Positions 1 to 6,491 of a stretch of 6,759 bases of DNA are shown piece after piece. The notes under the pieces are model-generated. The model searched no databases, was not told the origin of the DNA, and was given only the letters and a program-made list of their open reading frames with translations. Source of the stretch: Thermoflexus sp035573655. GTDB taxonomy: Bacteria; Chloroflexota; Anaerolineae; Thermoflexales; Thermoflexaceae. The first letter of the stretch is position 1. Every line of letters begins with the position of its first letter. The stretch is taken from NCBI GenBank assembly GCA_035573655.1, contig DATMAC010000351.1:1-6759 (forward strand), given 5' to 3'. The position numbers were made by a program, and so were the translations under genes.

Positions 1-43
1 GGGCGAGCTGGGCGCCTTCGGCGCCCAGCTCGCCCCCAAATGC
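1..43. repeat. Perfect 16-bp inverted repeat with CCCAAA right flank (hairpin A)
   Basis: Bases 1-16 are the exact reverse complement of 20-35, with a 3-base TTC loop (17-19), followed directly by CCAAATGC. The core GCGCC-TTC-GGCGC and the flank match a second hairpin at 1773-1813, so this looks like one copy of a dispersed palindromic element. It lies downstream of the minus-strand sigma factor gene, so it could also act as a transcript-end stem. The base run needed to judge a minus-strand terminator lies outside the window, and the left border of the element cannot be seen. Confidence 0.7.
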
Positions 44-218
44 TTCGGATCCCCCGTCTCTTCTCCAAGAAATCCGTGTTCTCCAGTCCGATGAAAAGTC
101 CCAGCAACGGCAGATCTCGGGCGAACTCCTCTCATAGGAAGCGGAGTGCGTTGATGGTTGAGCGGATGCGCTCCGCCTCCGAAACCGCCAGCGATCCCTC
201 TCTAAGAAGGACGTAACC
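36..218 (-). pseudogene. Decayed or interrupted reading frame of unknown function downstream of the sigma factor
   Basis: On the minus strand one frame reads as convincing protein from about 218 down to 36, broken only by a TGA at 134-132. Before the stop it ends in SEAERIRSTINALRFL; after it, in the same frame, it continues EEFARDLPLLGLFIGLENTD and then through FLEKRRGIRSIWG. By hand count G+C is about 70% at codon position 3, clearly lower at position 1 and lowest at position 2, which is the coding pattern of a GC-rich genome; no zinc-finger anti-sigma motif is present. The frame overlaps the last codons of the sigma gene and its last sensible codon (TGG, 36-38) abuts the inverted repeat at 1-35. 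CGA to TGA, a single C-to-T change, would explain the stop. A 41-residue product from a GTG at 257-255 is formally possible but has no clear ribosome site. I do not recognise the family. Confidence 0.4.
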
Positions 219-813
219 TTCCGGGCAGAAGTTCCCGATGGGCCAACAGGAAATCACGGACCCGCATCCGGGCCCGGCTCAGGCGCGACTTGACCGTCCC
301 CACCGGCACCCGGAGGACCTCCGCGATCTCCTCGTAGGAGTAGCCTTCAATATCAGAGAGCACCAGGACCGCTCGTTGATCCTCCGGGAGGCACTGGATC
401 GCCCGGTGGAGCAGATCGGCCAGCTCCTGGCGTTCCACATAAAACTCCGGCCCCTCCACCGGCGGGAGGGTCATCTCCACCTCGGGGCCCTGATCCACCA
501 CGAACAGCGCCTCCAGGGAGGACTGGGGACGACGCCGTCGCCGGCGAAGCTCGTCGTAACATGCGTTGGTGACGATGCGAGTGAGCCACGCCCGGAAGGA
601 CCCTCCTCGGAACTTACGGATCCCCCGAAAGGCGGCGATCAAGGCTTCCTGCATCGCATCCGCGGCCGAATCGTGATCGCCCATGATGTGATACGCGACG
701 GTGTAAAGGCGATCTTGATATCGACGGACGAGCTCGTTGAACGCCTCCAGATCCCCGGATTGGGCTGCAGCGATCAGTTGGGCTTCTTCATGGGGAGATG
801 TAGACACGGCCAT
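202..813 (-). CDS. ECF-type RNA polymerase sigma factor (sigma70 family)
   Basis: A 203-residue cytoplasmic regulator that would direct RNA polymerase to a special promoter set. Region 2 spans roughly residues 26-92: it starts AFNELVRRYQDRLYTVAYHI, continues with the DAMQEALIAAFRGIRKFRG core-binding helices, and ends in RAWLTRIVTNACYDELRRR, the -10 recognition part. A low-similarity acidic linker (about 93-128) leads to region 4 (132-186), where CLPEDQRAVLVLSDIEGYSY precedes the helix-turn-helix EEIAEVLRVPVGTVKSRLSRAR that reads the -35 element. Length and layout match RpoE-like ECF factors, and there is no extra C-terminal domain. I chose the ATG at 813-811; an in-frame TTG at 825-823 would add four residues (MRLP), and neither has a strong Shine-Dalgarno. 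The gene follows the GT2 gene by 16 bases and is probably co-transcribed. No anti-sigma gene is visible next to it, which is unusual for this class. Confidence 0.93.
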   Translation of the reverse strand: MAVSTSPHEEAQLIAAAQSGDLEAFNELVRRYQDRLYTVAYHIMGDHDSAADAMQEALIAAFRGIRKFRGGSFRAWLTRIVTNACYDELRRRRRRPQSSLEALFVVDQGPEVEMTLPPVEGPEFYVERQELADLLHRAIQCLPEDQRAVLVLSDIEGYSYEEIAEVLRVPVGTVKSRLSRARMRVRDFLLAHRELLPGRLRPS

Positions 814-829
814 AGGTAAGCGCAACTCG

Positions 830-1513
830 CTAATCCACGAAGCGATACTTGATCAGTGTCCAGAGAGCCTTCAGACCATCGCGGATCGGATGAATTTTCT
901 TCCCCTCTTTGAACTCTCGGCCGTAGTAGGAAATAGGAACTTCGAAGATCCGATAGCCGCGCTTGAGGATCTTGGCCGTGATCTCCGGTTCGAATTCAAA
1001 CCCCCGAGCGCGCAGCGGGATCCCCCGCACGACCTCCGCCCGGAAGACCTTATAGCCGGTTTCCATATCGCTCAGGATGGCGTCGTAGAGCAGATTGGTC
1101 ACCAGCGTCAGGAACTTATTGCCGATCATATGCCAGAAGAGCATCGCTTTGCGCGGCCCCAGGAAGCGGGAGCCGTAAACCACTGCCGCCCGACCTTCCA
1201 GGATGGGGCGGATCAGCTGGGGGTAATCTCGGGGATCATATTCCAAATCGGCATCCTGAATCAACAAAATATCCCCCGTGGCGTGGGCGATACCGGTCCG
1301 CACCGCCGCCCCTTTCCCCATGTTCCGCTCGTGAAAGATCACCCGGATGTCTCCGTTCCGGGCTTCCTCTTGGAGGATCTCCCGCGTTCCATCGGTGGAA
1401 CCATCGTCCACCACGATGATCTCGTCCGCCAGGCCCACCGCCCGGACCTGTCTGAGGATCTCCCGGATCGTGGCCCGCTCGTTATACACCGGAATGATCA
1501 CTGAGAGCCGCAT
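830..1513 (-). CDS. GT2-family glycosyltransferase, dolichyl/polyprenyl-phosphate mannose synthase-like
   Basis: A 227-residue soluble GT-A fold enzyme expected to move a sugar from a nucleotide donor onto a polyprenyl phosphate at the cytoplasmic membrane face. It opens with the family signature LSVIIPVYNERATI (3-16), then EIIVVDDGSTDGT (31-43) for nucleotide binding, NMGKGAAVRTG (64-74), and the metal-binding DAD of QDADLEYDP (D87, D89). The acceptor half shows DMETGYKVFR (149-158), GFEFEPEI (171-178) and the ending VPISYYGREFKEGKKI typical of DPM1-like proteins. There are no C-terminal membrane segments, so it is the short soluble type rather than the GtrB type. The start is the ATG at 1513-1511, with a G-rich GGTGGGG just upstream. 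Sugar and lipid identity cannot be read from sequence. It sits ahead of the sigma factor gene on the same strand and is divergent from two further glycosyltransferases. Confidence 0.93.
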   Translation of the reverse strand: MRLSVIIPVYNERATIREILRQVRAVGLADEIIVVDDGSTDGTREILQEEARNGDIRVIFHERNMGKGAAVRTGIAHATGDILLIQDADLEYDPRDYPQLIRPILEGRAAVVYGSRFLGPRKAMLFWHMIGNKFLTLVTNLLYDAILSDMETGYKVFRAEVVRGIPLRARGFEFEPEITAKILKRGYRIFEVPISYYGREFKEGKKIHPIRDGLKALWTLIKYRFVD

Positions 1514-1566
1514 GCCGCCCCACCGAATCGAATGGATTTTACTGAGGAAACAGATCCGCCGGCTTT

Positions 1567-1595
1567 TTTATACCACAACATGCGCTTCTTATCGA
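1567..1595 (-). promoter_or_regulatory. Candidate sigma70-type promoter for the GT2-sigma factor unit
   Basis: Read on the minus strand there is TCGATA (1595-1590, 4 of 6 to TTGACA), a 17-base spacer, and TATAAA (1572-1567, 5 of 6 to TATAAT). It lies in the AT-richer part of the spacer and would give a leader of roughly 45 bases before the ATG at 1513. The -35 is weak, so this is a suggestion only. Confidence 0.35.
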
Positions 1596-1772
1596 ACCCA
1601 CATATCCCATCATAGAGACGAGGAGATAGCCCTCGGATAACGATTCAGGCCGGTCCCATTCGGCTAGGAGCGCTCGTGAGGAGGCGAAAGGGCTCCACTC
1701 CCCTTTCATCACCCTCCCCACGACCGTAGAAGCGGGCGCTAATGAAAAAGGATGAATTCCCTCATTGGGAGA

Positions 1773-1813
1773 CCGAGCCGCGCGCCTCCGGCGCGCGGCT
1801 CGGCCCCAAAAGC
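1773..1813. repeat. Perfect 14-bp inverted repeat with CCCCAAAAGC right flank (hairpin B)
   Basis: Bases 1773-1786 are the exact reverse complement of 1790-1803 with a TCC loop (1787-1789), followed by CCCCAAAAGC (1804-1813). Aligned on the loop, its 14 stem pairs match those of the hairpin at 1-35 except at three pairs, and at each of the three both partners are changed so pairing is kept. Neither strand has a T-run after the stem, so it is not a normal intrinsic terminator. It sits between divergent genes, which also argues against a terminator role. A dispersed palindromic element is the likeliest reading. Confidence 0.7.
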
Positions 1814-1978
1814 CCCCAGGAAGAAACCGCCGATATCCGTATGGCCACAGCGCGTGAGAACGGCCGAATCGTTACGCCTTCGGAAGCTTGCTCGATCTCG
1901 GAACCCGCTCGCACATCCCTGGAAACCCTACATTCGCTGGACGAAAGACAGTTAAAATTCATTCGGAAGATCGGCCAC

Positions 1979-1984
1979 AGGAGG
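1979..1984 (+). promoter_or_regulatory. Ribosome binding site fixing the GTG start of the GT4 gene
   Basis: A full AGGAGG lies 10 bases before the GTG at 1995. It supports this GTG rather than a later codon, and the encoded N terminus (MRLALITGEYPP) is where GT4 proteins normally begin. Confidence 0.75.
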
Positions 1985-1994
1985 AAACGTTCCC

Positions 1995-3155
1995 GTGCGC
2001 CTGGCGCTGATCACAGGTGAGTATCCGCCGCTCCCCGGCGGCGTGGGCGATTACACCCGCGAGCTGGCCCGGGCCCTTCAAGCCCGGGGGCATATCGTGG
2101 CCGTGTGGACCGATCGCCGCGGTGGAGAGGATGCAGGTTCCCCCGTTCCGGTCTTCCGCGTCATCCGTCGCTGGGATGCGAGAGCCTGGTTGGCCCTGGG
2201 GCGCTCCCTGCGGGCCTGGCGCCCGGATGGCGTGCTGCTCCAATATCAGGCGGCGGCCTACGGGCTGGGAGGGGCGATGAACCTGTGGCCGGCGATCGCC
2301 CGCTTGTGGCTGAGAACGACGCCGATCGTGGTCACTTTCCATGACTTGCGCGTTCCTTATTTGTTCCCTAAAGCGGGCCCGCTCCGGGAATGGAGCATCC
2401 GCTTCCTTGCCCGGAGCGCGGACGGGGTGATCGTCACCAACCACGAGGATGAAGCCACACTGCGCGCCGTGGGGATCCGCTCTCTCTGGCGCATCCCCAT
2501 CGGGAGCAACATCCAGCCGCCCGCGGATCTCCCCAGGGCCGAGGAATCTCGGCGTCGCCTGAGTTTACCACTCGATCGCCCGCTGGTCGGCTTCTTCGGG
2601 TTCCTCCACCCATCGAAAGGTTTCGATGTGTTATTGGAGGCCATCGCCGCCCTCATCCGTGAGGGGGTGCCTTTAGGCCTGGTGCACATCGGGGGGACGG
2701 TGGCGCCCAGCGACCCCTCGCAGAACGATTACGCAGTCCGATGCCGCCGGCGGATCGTTGAGTTGGGATTACAGGAACATATATGGGAAACCGGTTATCG
2801 CCCGTCGGAGGAGATCTCCCTTTCGTTCACGGCTGTGGATCTCTGCGCATTGCCCTATCGAGATGGGGTCTCGTTCCGGCGGGGAACGCTGATGGCCGCC
2901 CTGGCCCACGGGCGCGCGGTGATCAGCACCATCCCCCGCGTGCCGATCCCGGAGCTCCGGGATGGAGAGAACATCCTGCTGGTTCCCCCCGAGGATTCAG
3001 TGGCCCTCGCGGCCGCCATCCGCAACGTTCTGAGAGACCCGACGTTGCGCGCTCGGCTCGAAACGGGCGCACGGGCGCTGGCAGAGCACTTCGCTTGGGA
3101 ACGCATCGCCGCCCAGGTGGAGCAGGTTTTCGAAGCCCTGCACCTGGAGAAGTAA
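1995..3155 (+). CDS. GT4-family (GT-B fold) glycosyltransferase
   Basis: A 386-residue cytoplasmic or membrane-associated retaining glycosyltransferase that would transfer a sugar from a nucleotide donor to a glycan or lipid acceptor. The N-terminal Rossmann half opens with LALITGEYPPLPGGVGDYTR, including the PPxxGG loop at 11-16, and contains VVTFHDLRVPY (112-122) in the acceptor site. The C-terminal donor half begins near RPLVGFFGFLHPSKGFDVLLEA (195-216), the usual glycine-rich strand and K-G-F-D motif, and ends with LRDGENILLVPPED (321-334), typical of the family. The usual E-x7-E donor motif is not present: the site reads DGVSFRRGTLMAALAHG (290-306), with Asp then Thr at those positions, as in a subgroup I recall with an RRG(S/T)L motif. 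It starts at a GTG behind AGGAGG. Its stop lies 3 bases before the next gene, so the two are coupled. Donor and acceptor cannot be told. Confidence 0.92.
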   Translation: MRLALITGEYPPLPGGVGDYTRELARALQARGHIVAVWTDRRGGEDAGSPVPVFRVIRRWDARAWLALGRSLRAWRPDGVLLQYQAAAYGLGGAMNLWPAIARLWLRTTPIVVTFHDLRVPYLFPKAGPLREWSIRFLARSADGVIVTNHEDEATLRAVGIRSLWRIPIGSNIQPPADLPRAEESRRRLSLPLDRPLVGFFGFLHPSKGFDVLLEAIAALIREGVPLGLVHIGGTVAPSDPSQNDYAVRCRRRIVELGLQEHIWETGYRPSEEISLSFTAVDLCALPYRDGVSFRRGTLMAALAHGRAVISTIPRVPIPELRDGENILLVPPEDSVALAAAIRNVLRDPTLRARLETGARALAEHFAWERIAAQVEQVFEALHLEK

Positions 3156-3158
3156 TCG

Positions 3159-5336
3159 ATGAGACGAGGATGGATCGGGCTCAACCTCGCGCTCCTCGGG
3201 TTGGCTTTCGGCCTGCGCGTCTATCGGCTGGGCGCGCCCAGCCTGTGGTATGACGAGGCCTTCAGCGTCCATCTGGCCCGCACTCAAGTGTGGCAGCCCC
3301 TGGAAGCCCATCCGCCGCTCTTTTATCTCGCTCTCCGGCTCTGGATGGCCCTCGCTGGGTCCTCCGAATTCGTCGTTCGCTTTCCCTCGGCGATGGCCGG
3401 GACGCTGACGGTCGCCCTGTTCGCCGCCACCGCCGCTCGCATCGGACGATCCCGGGTCGCTCAAGCAGTGGGGCTCACCCTGGCCGCTACCCTCCCCTTC
3501 TGGATCTGGGAATCGCGCGAGGCTCGGATGTACGCAGCCCTTGGACTCTGGACCGCCCTGGTTCTCTTTGGGATCGCTCGGGGCCATCCCCATCTCGTTT
3601 TCATCGCCGCTCTCGCTGGGATTTACACCCACTACGCGATGCTTTGGATGGTCTCTGGGATCCTGCTCCTCGGGCTTCGACGGCGGCCCCCCTGGATCCC
3701 CTGGGGGACCATCCTCGTGATCGGAGCGATCCCTGGGGCCATCCACGCCCTGTGGGTGGGGCGGACCCAGGGGGCGTTCTGGCCCGGAACCCTGGATGTT
3801 GGCCGGACGTTGTTGGAGCTCTGGCGGGCCCAGGGGCTGCAGATCCGCATGGCGGGGTTCCTCCCTCCACCGGGATCCCCTTGGAACCTCAGCGTGGCAG
3901 CCGGTGCAGTGGTAACAGGGCTTGGCCTGGGCCTGGGGATGCGGCATCCAGCCGCACGTTGCCTGTTCCTTCTGCTCGCTCTGCTCCCTTTGGCCGTCGG
4001 CTTGGGCCTTTTATATACGAGCCCTAAGTTCCATCCCCATTATTTTATCGGAGCGACCTTGGGGTTTTGGTTGATCGTGGCCATCGGTTGGGCAGCTGCC
4101 ATCCGTCGGACCCACAAAGCGGCCTTCCTCGCCCTTCTGCTGTGGGGCCTCTGGGGCTTACCCGCTTGGAGCTGGATTTTGGGCCACCCCGAGCAGACCA
4201 AGGACGATTGGCGAAGCGCGGTGCAGACAGTGGAAGCCCGTCGGGGCCCCGGGGAAGCCGTGGTGTTGGTGAGCGGCTTCGCCCTCCCTGCCTATCAGGC
4301 CTACGCCCGAACCACCGCGCCGATCCCCTTGCCCGCCGATCCGGTGGTCGATGTGCGGCACGTACTGGATTACGAAGCGATCGCTGCCATCCTAAACTGG
4401 ATGCTCGCGGGCACTCAGGGGGCTTGGCTGGTGCAATGGGGAGATGAGATCAACGATCCGGCCCAAGGGGTCGCCGCGGCCTTGGACTGGATCGGGGACG
4501 AGATCGAGACCTTCACGTTCGCTGGCGGGATCCGGGTTCGACATTTCATTTGGGGGGAATTCCGACCGCTGCCGGAGGCGCCGCCTGCGCTCTTCGGCTA
4601 CCCCGGCCAACCCATTGGCTCCAACTTGATTTGGCTTGGCTATGGGCTCCCAGGAGGAACCCTTCCGGCAGACCGACCGGTGCCCGTGATCGCCGGATGG
4701 CAGACCACGGGACCCCTCCCAGCTGAATTGAAGGTGTCGCTTCGTCTGGAGCGAGAGGATGGCTTCTTATGGGGTCAGTGGGATGGGGCCCTGGGGGGCG
4801 AAACGTGGGATACCTCCCGCTGGCCGTGGCCGAGGGTCATCCTGGCGCGTTATGCCATGCAGGCACAGGTTGGTACCCCACCGGGCCGCTATCGGCCTCG
4901 CTTGGTGGTCTATCGGAGCGATCAAGTTTGGCTGGACGCGCTGCTGAATCCGGTGAACCTGGCTCCACCCCAGACGCCTTATCACGATCCGCGGTGGGAA
5001 GAACCGCCGCGGGCGCGATGGCCCGGGCTGGTGCTGACCCATATCGACCTCGAGGGAACACCTCGGGCATGCCAATCCCTCACCTTGGCCCTCTGGTGGC
5101 GAGTGGAAGGGCATCCGCCCTCCGCACAGCTGAGCTTTCGGATCGGCGGCGTTCGCAAGACCGAACCGTGGAACCCCGCTCAGCCGGAGATGGTGTGGGG
5201 ACCTGGGGAACGGTGGCGGACGCGCCACGGACTGCCGATGCCGTGCGCGCCCGGCCGCTATCCGCTGGAGATCGCTCTGGGGGAAGGGGAGGAGGCTTTG
5301 TGGCAACCGGTGATGGTGATCGAGGTCGCGCCCTGA
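3159..5336 (+). CDS. Integral-membrane GT-C/GT39-like glycosyltransferase with C-terminal beta modules
   Basis: A 725-residue protein. Residues 1-340 carry about eleven hydrophobic segments. The first external loop has the acidic catalytic motif LWYDEAFS (Y31 D32 E33), followed by HPPLFYL (51-57) and ESREARMY (118-125), the hallmarks of PMT/ArnT-type transferases that take sugar from a polyprenyl phosphate on the outer membrane face. KFHPHYF (290-296) and DDWRSAVQ (349-356) mark the end of the membrane part and the start of an external domain. Residues about 480-600 and 625-725 look like two related beta-rich modules, each with W-rich strands and a PGRY motif (575-578 and 698-701). Translation is coupled to the GT4 gene: the ATG follows its TAA by 3 bases and GGAG at 3146-3149 lies inside the upstream gene. 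Natural partner for the polyprenyl-sugar synthase encoded divergently. Protein or lipid acceptor unknown. Confidence 0.9.
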   Translation: MRRGWIGLNLALLGLAFGLRVYRLGAPSLWYDEAFSVHLARTQVWQPLEAHPPLFYLALRLWMALAGSSEFVVRFPSAMAGTLTVALFAATAARIGRSRVAQAVGLTLAATLPFWIWESREARMYAALGLWTALVLFGIARGHPHLVFIAALAGIYTHYAMLWMVSGILLLGLRRRPPWIPWGTILVIGAIPGAIHALWVGRTQGAFWPGTLDVGRTLLELWRAQGLQIRMAGFLPPPGSPWNLSVAAGAVVTGLGLGLGMRHPAARCLFLLLALLPLAVGLGLLYTSPKFHPHYFIGATLGFWLIVAIGWAAAIRRTHKAAFLALLLWGLWGLPAWSWILGHPEQTKDDWRSAVQTVEARRGPGEAVVLVSGFALPAYQAYARTTAPIPLPADPVVDVRHVLDYEAIAAILNWMLAGTQGAWLVQWGDEINDPAQGVAAALDWIGDEIETFTFAGGIRVRHFIWGEFRPLPEAPPALFGYPGQPIGSNLIWLGYGLPGGTLPADRPVPVIAGWQTTGPLPAELKVSLRLEREDGFLWGQWDGALGGETWDTSRWPWPRVILARYAMQAQVGTPPGRYRPRLVVYRSDQVWLDALLNPVNLAPPQTPYHDPRWEEPPRARWPGLVLTHIDLEGTPRACQSLTLALWWRVEGHPPSAQLSFRIGGVRKTEPWNPAQPEMVWGPGERWRTRHGLPMPCAPGRYPLEIALGEGEEALWQPVMVIEVAP

Positions 5337-5351
5337 ATGAATGGGGAAACT

Positions 5352-6332
5352 TCACCCGCCGATTTGGCTCATCACCCGGGCCATCGGGACGACGCCCTCT
5401 GGGAGGCCGTGGCCCCATGGTTTGCGCCAGATGGCGGCGCGGATCAGCGCCCTGAGCTCCTCATCGCTGGCGCCGGCCCGCAGAGGTTCGCGCAGATCCA
5501 CCTCGTCATCCCGCAACAGGCACAGGCGAAGCCGACCCTCTGCCGTCAGGCGCACTCGATTGCACTGGGCACAGAAGGGCTCGGTGACTGGGCTGATGAA
5601 CCCCACCGTTCCAACAGCCCCTCGAATGCGGTAGACCCGGGCTTCCCCGTCTAAGCGGCCATCGCCGACCGGCTCCAGCGGCCCGAATTCCTCCTCCAGG
5701 GTCCGGATCATCTCCGAGGTGGAGACGATCACCTGCTGGGCGAAGGGGGCCACATCGGCGAAGGGCATCACCTCAATGAAGCGAACCTGCCAGGGGCGAG
5801 CGATAGTCAGGGCGGCGAGGTCTACGATATCTTGATCGTTGTAACCCCGCACCACCACCGCGTTCAGTTTGATCGGGGTGAGCCCGGCGGCCTCCGCGGC
5901 CAAGATCCCTTCCCACACCTCCTCCAGTCGGCCCCAGCGGGTGATGCGGCGGAACTTCTCCGGATCCAACGTGTCGAGGCTGACATTCACCCGTTTAAGG
6001 CCTGCGCGGGCCAGAGGCTCGGCGAGGTCTTTCAAGCGCAGGCCGTTCGTGGTCATGGAGATCTCCCGGATCCCTGGGAGGGCGGCCATGCGAGCCACGA
6101 TCTCCACCAGGTTCGGGCGGACGGTCGGTTCGCCACCGGTGAGGCGGATTTTATCGAACCCTAATTCCGCGAACAGGCGGGCCAGTCGGATCAATTCGTC
6201 ATCGGTGAGGAGCTCTTCGCGGGGGAGAAAGACCATCTTCTCCGGCATGCAATACACACAGCGGAGATTGCAGCGATCCGTTAAGGAGATCCGCAGATAA
6301 CGAATGTGTCGTCCAAATTGATCGATCACCAT
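5352..6332 (-). CDS. moaA: GTP 3',8-cyclase MoaA (molybdenum cofactor biosynthesis)
   Basis: A 326-residue radical-SAM enzyme that, with MoaC, converts GTP to cyclic pyranopterin monophosphate, the first step of molybdopterin synthesis, in the cytoplasm. The SAM-binding iron-sulfur site is C21-x3-C25-x2-C28 in SLTDRCNLRCVYCMP. RLTGGEPTVRP (63-73) is the SAM-contacting GGE motif. The second, substrate-binding cluster is C254-x2-C257-x13-C271 (FCAQCNRVRLT onwards). The chain ends in SQIGG; the C-terminal Gly-Gly is needed for activity in known MoaA. Length is normal. The frame stays open 40 codons further upstream, but that stretch is low-complexity and lacks family similarity. The ATG at 6332-6330, followed by DQFGRHIRYLRISLTDRC, is the family start, with AGGGGG upstream as a weak ribosome site. 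The gene converges on the membrane transferase gene with 15 bases between stops. No other cofactor gene is in view. Confidence 0.97.
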   Translation of the reverse strand: MVIDQFGRHIRYLRISLTDRCNLRCVYCMPEKMVFLPREELLTDDELIRLARLFAELGFDKIRLTGGEPTVRPNLVEIVARMAALPGIREISMTTNGLRLKDLAEPLARAGLKRVNVSLDTLDPEKFRRITRWGRLEEVWEGILAAEAAGLTPIKLNAVVVRGYNDQDIVDLAALTIARPWQVRFIEVMPFADVAPFAQQVIVSTSEMIRTLEEEFGPLEPVGDGRLDGEARVYRIRGAVGTVGFISPVTEPFCAQCNRVRLTAEGRLRLCLLRDDEVDLREPLRAGASDEELRALIRAAIWRKPWGHGLPEGVVPMARVMSQIGG

Positions 6333-6485
6333 CCGGGCCCCCTTCGTCAGGGTCCAAAAGCCTCCCCCGACTCCCCGCCTCAGGTTCTTGGCCCCATCCG
6401 AACAGCCTGCGCCCCTGTTCCCTCGACCGCCCCTCCTTTCAGGGGCCCTCACGGGGATGAGGTCGAAGCTAGAGTTCCTGACTTT
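6333..6485 (-). promoter_or_regulatory. Long structured leader of moaA, possible cis-regulatory RNA
   Basis: If transcription starts just below the promoter at 6492-6521, moaA has a leader of about 150 bases. In transcript order I can pair CCTCA/TGAGG, GCCCCT/AGGGGC (6429-6446, 6-base loop), GAACAG/CTGTTC (6400-6420, 9-base loop) and GTCGGGG/CCCTGAC (6346-6371, one G-U pair, about 14 bases from the start codon). Molybdenum-cofactor riboswitches are known to precede moaA in other bacteria, and a leader of this length with several stems fits that position, but I cannot confirm the conserved core by eye. GC-rich DNA forms stems by chance, so the riboswitch reading is tentative. Confidence 0.35.
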
Positions 6486-6491
6486 GTTGCC

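Larger units (their letters stand above)
1514..1994. other. Divergent intergenic spacer between the two glycosyltransferase units
   Basis: The 481 bases separate the minus-strand GT2/sigma pair from the plus-strand GT4/GT-C pair. About 1550-1640 is visibly AT-richer than the rest and holds the best promoter for the minus side. A 7-bp stem GAAAGGG/CCCTTTC lies at 1686-1707 with an 8-base loop. A perfect long hairpin lies at 1773-1803. For the plus side the only promoter-like box is TAAAAT at 1953-1958, without a convincing -35. Short open frames on both strands (for example 1742-2020 plus, 1539-1721 minus) run through the hairpin or promoter and lack ribosome sites, so I do not call genes here. 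Confidence 0.6.

Noticed and set aside
36..134. Plus-strand short frame ending in QISGELLS at the left edge
   Set aside because: It is antisense to the minus-strand frame, whose base bias by codon position and residue make-up are the better coding signal.
238..819. Long plus-strand frame opposite the sigma factor
   Set aside because: It is a mirror of the sigma gene, rich in His, Arg and Pro, with no domain; the same applies to the frame opposite the GT2 gene (737-1504) and that opposite the GT-C gene (2997-3947).
1539..1721. Minus-strand open frame of 60 codons in the divergent spacer
   Set aside because: It covers the likely GT2 promoter, has a GTG start, mixed codon bias and no recognisable motif.
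1742..2020. Plus-strand open frame of 92 codons upstream of the GT4 gene
   Set aside because: It reads straight through the perfect hairpin, overlaps the well-supported GT4 start, has no Shine-Dalgarno and only weak third-position GC bias.
6370..6425. TPP-riboswitch-like string in the moaA leader (GGGGCGC and GAACCTGA on the minus strand)
   Set aside because: The CTGAGA box and the TAAT-containing 3' part are missing, and thiamine control of moaA would make little sense.
6333..6452. N-terminal extension of moaA by 40 codons
   Set aside because: The added residues are Arg/Gly-rich with no family similarity; MoaA proteins begin close to the DxxGR segment, and the stretch fits a leader better.
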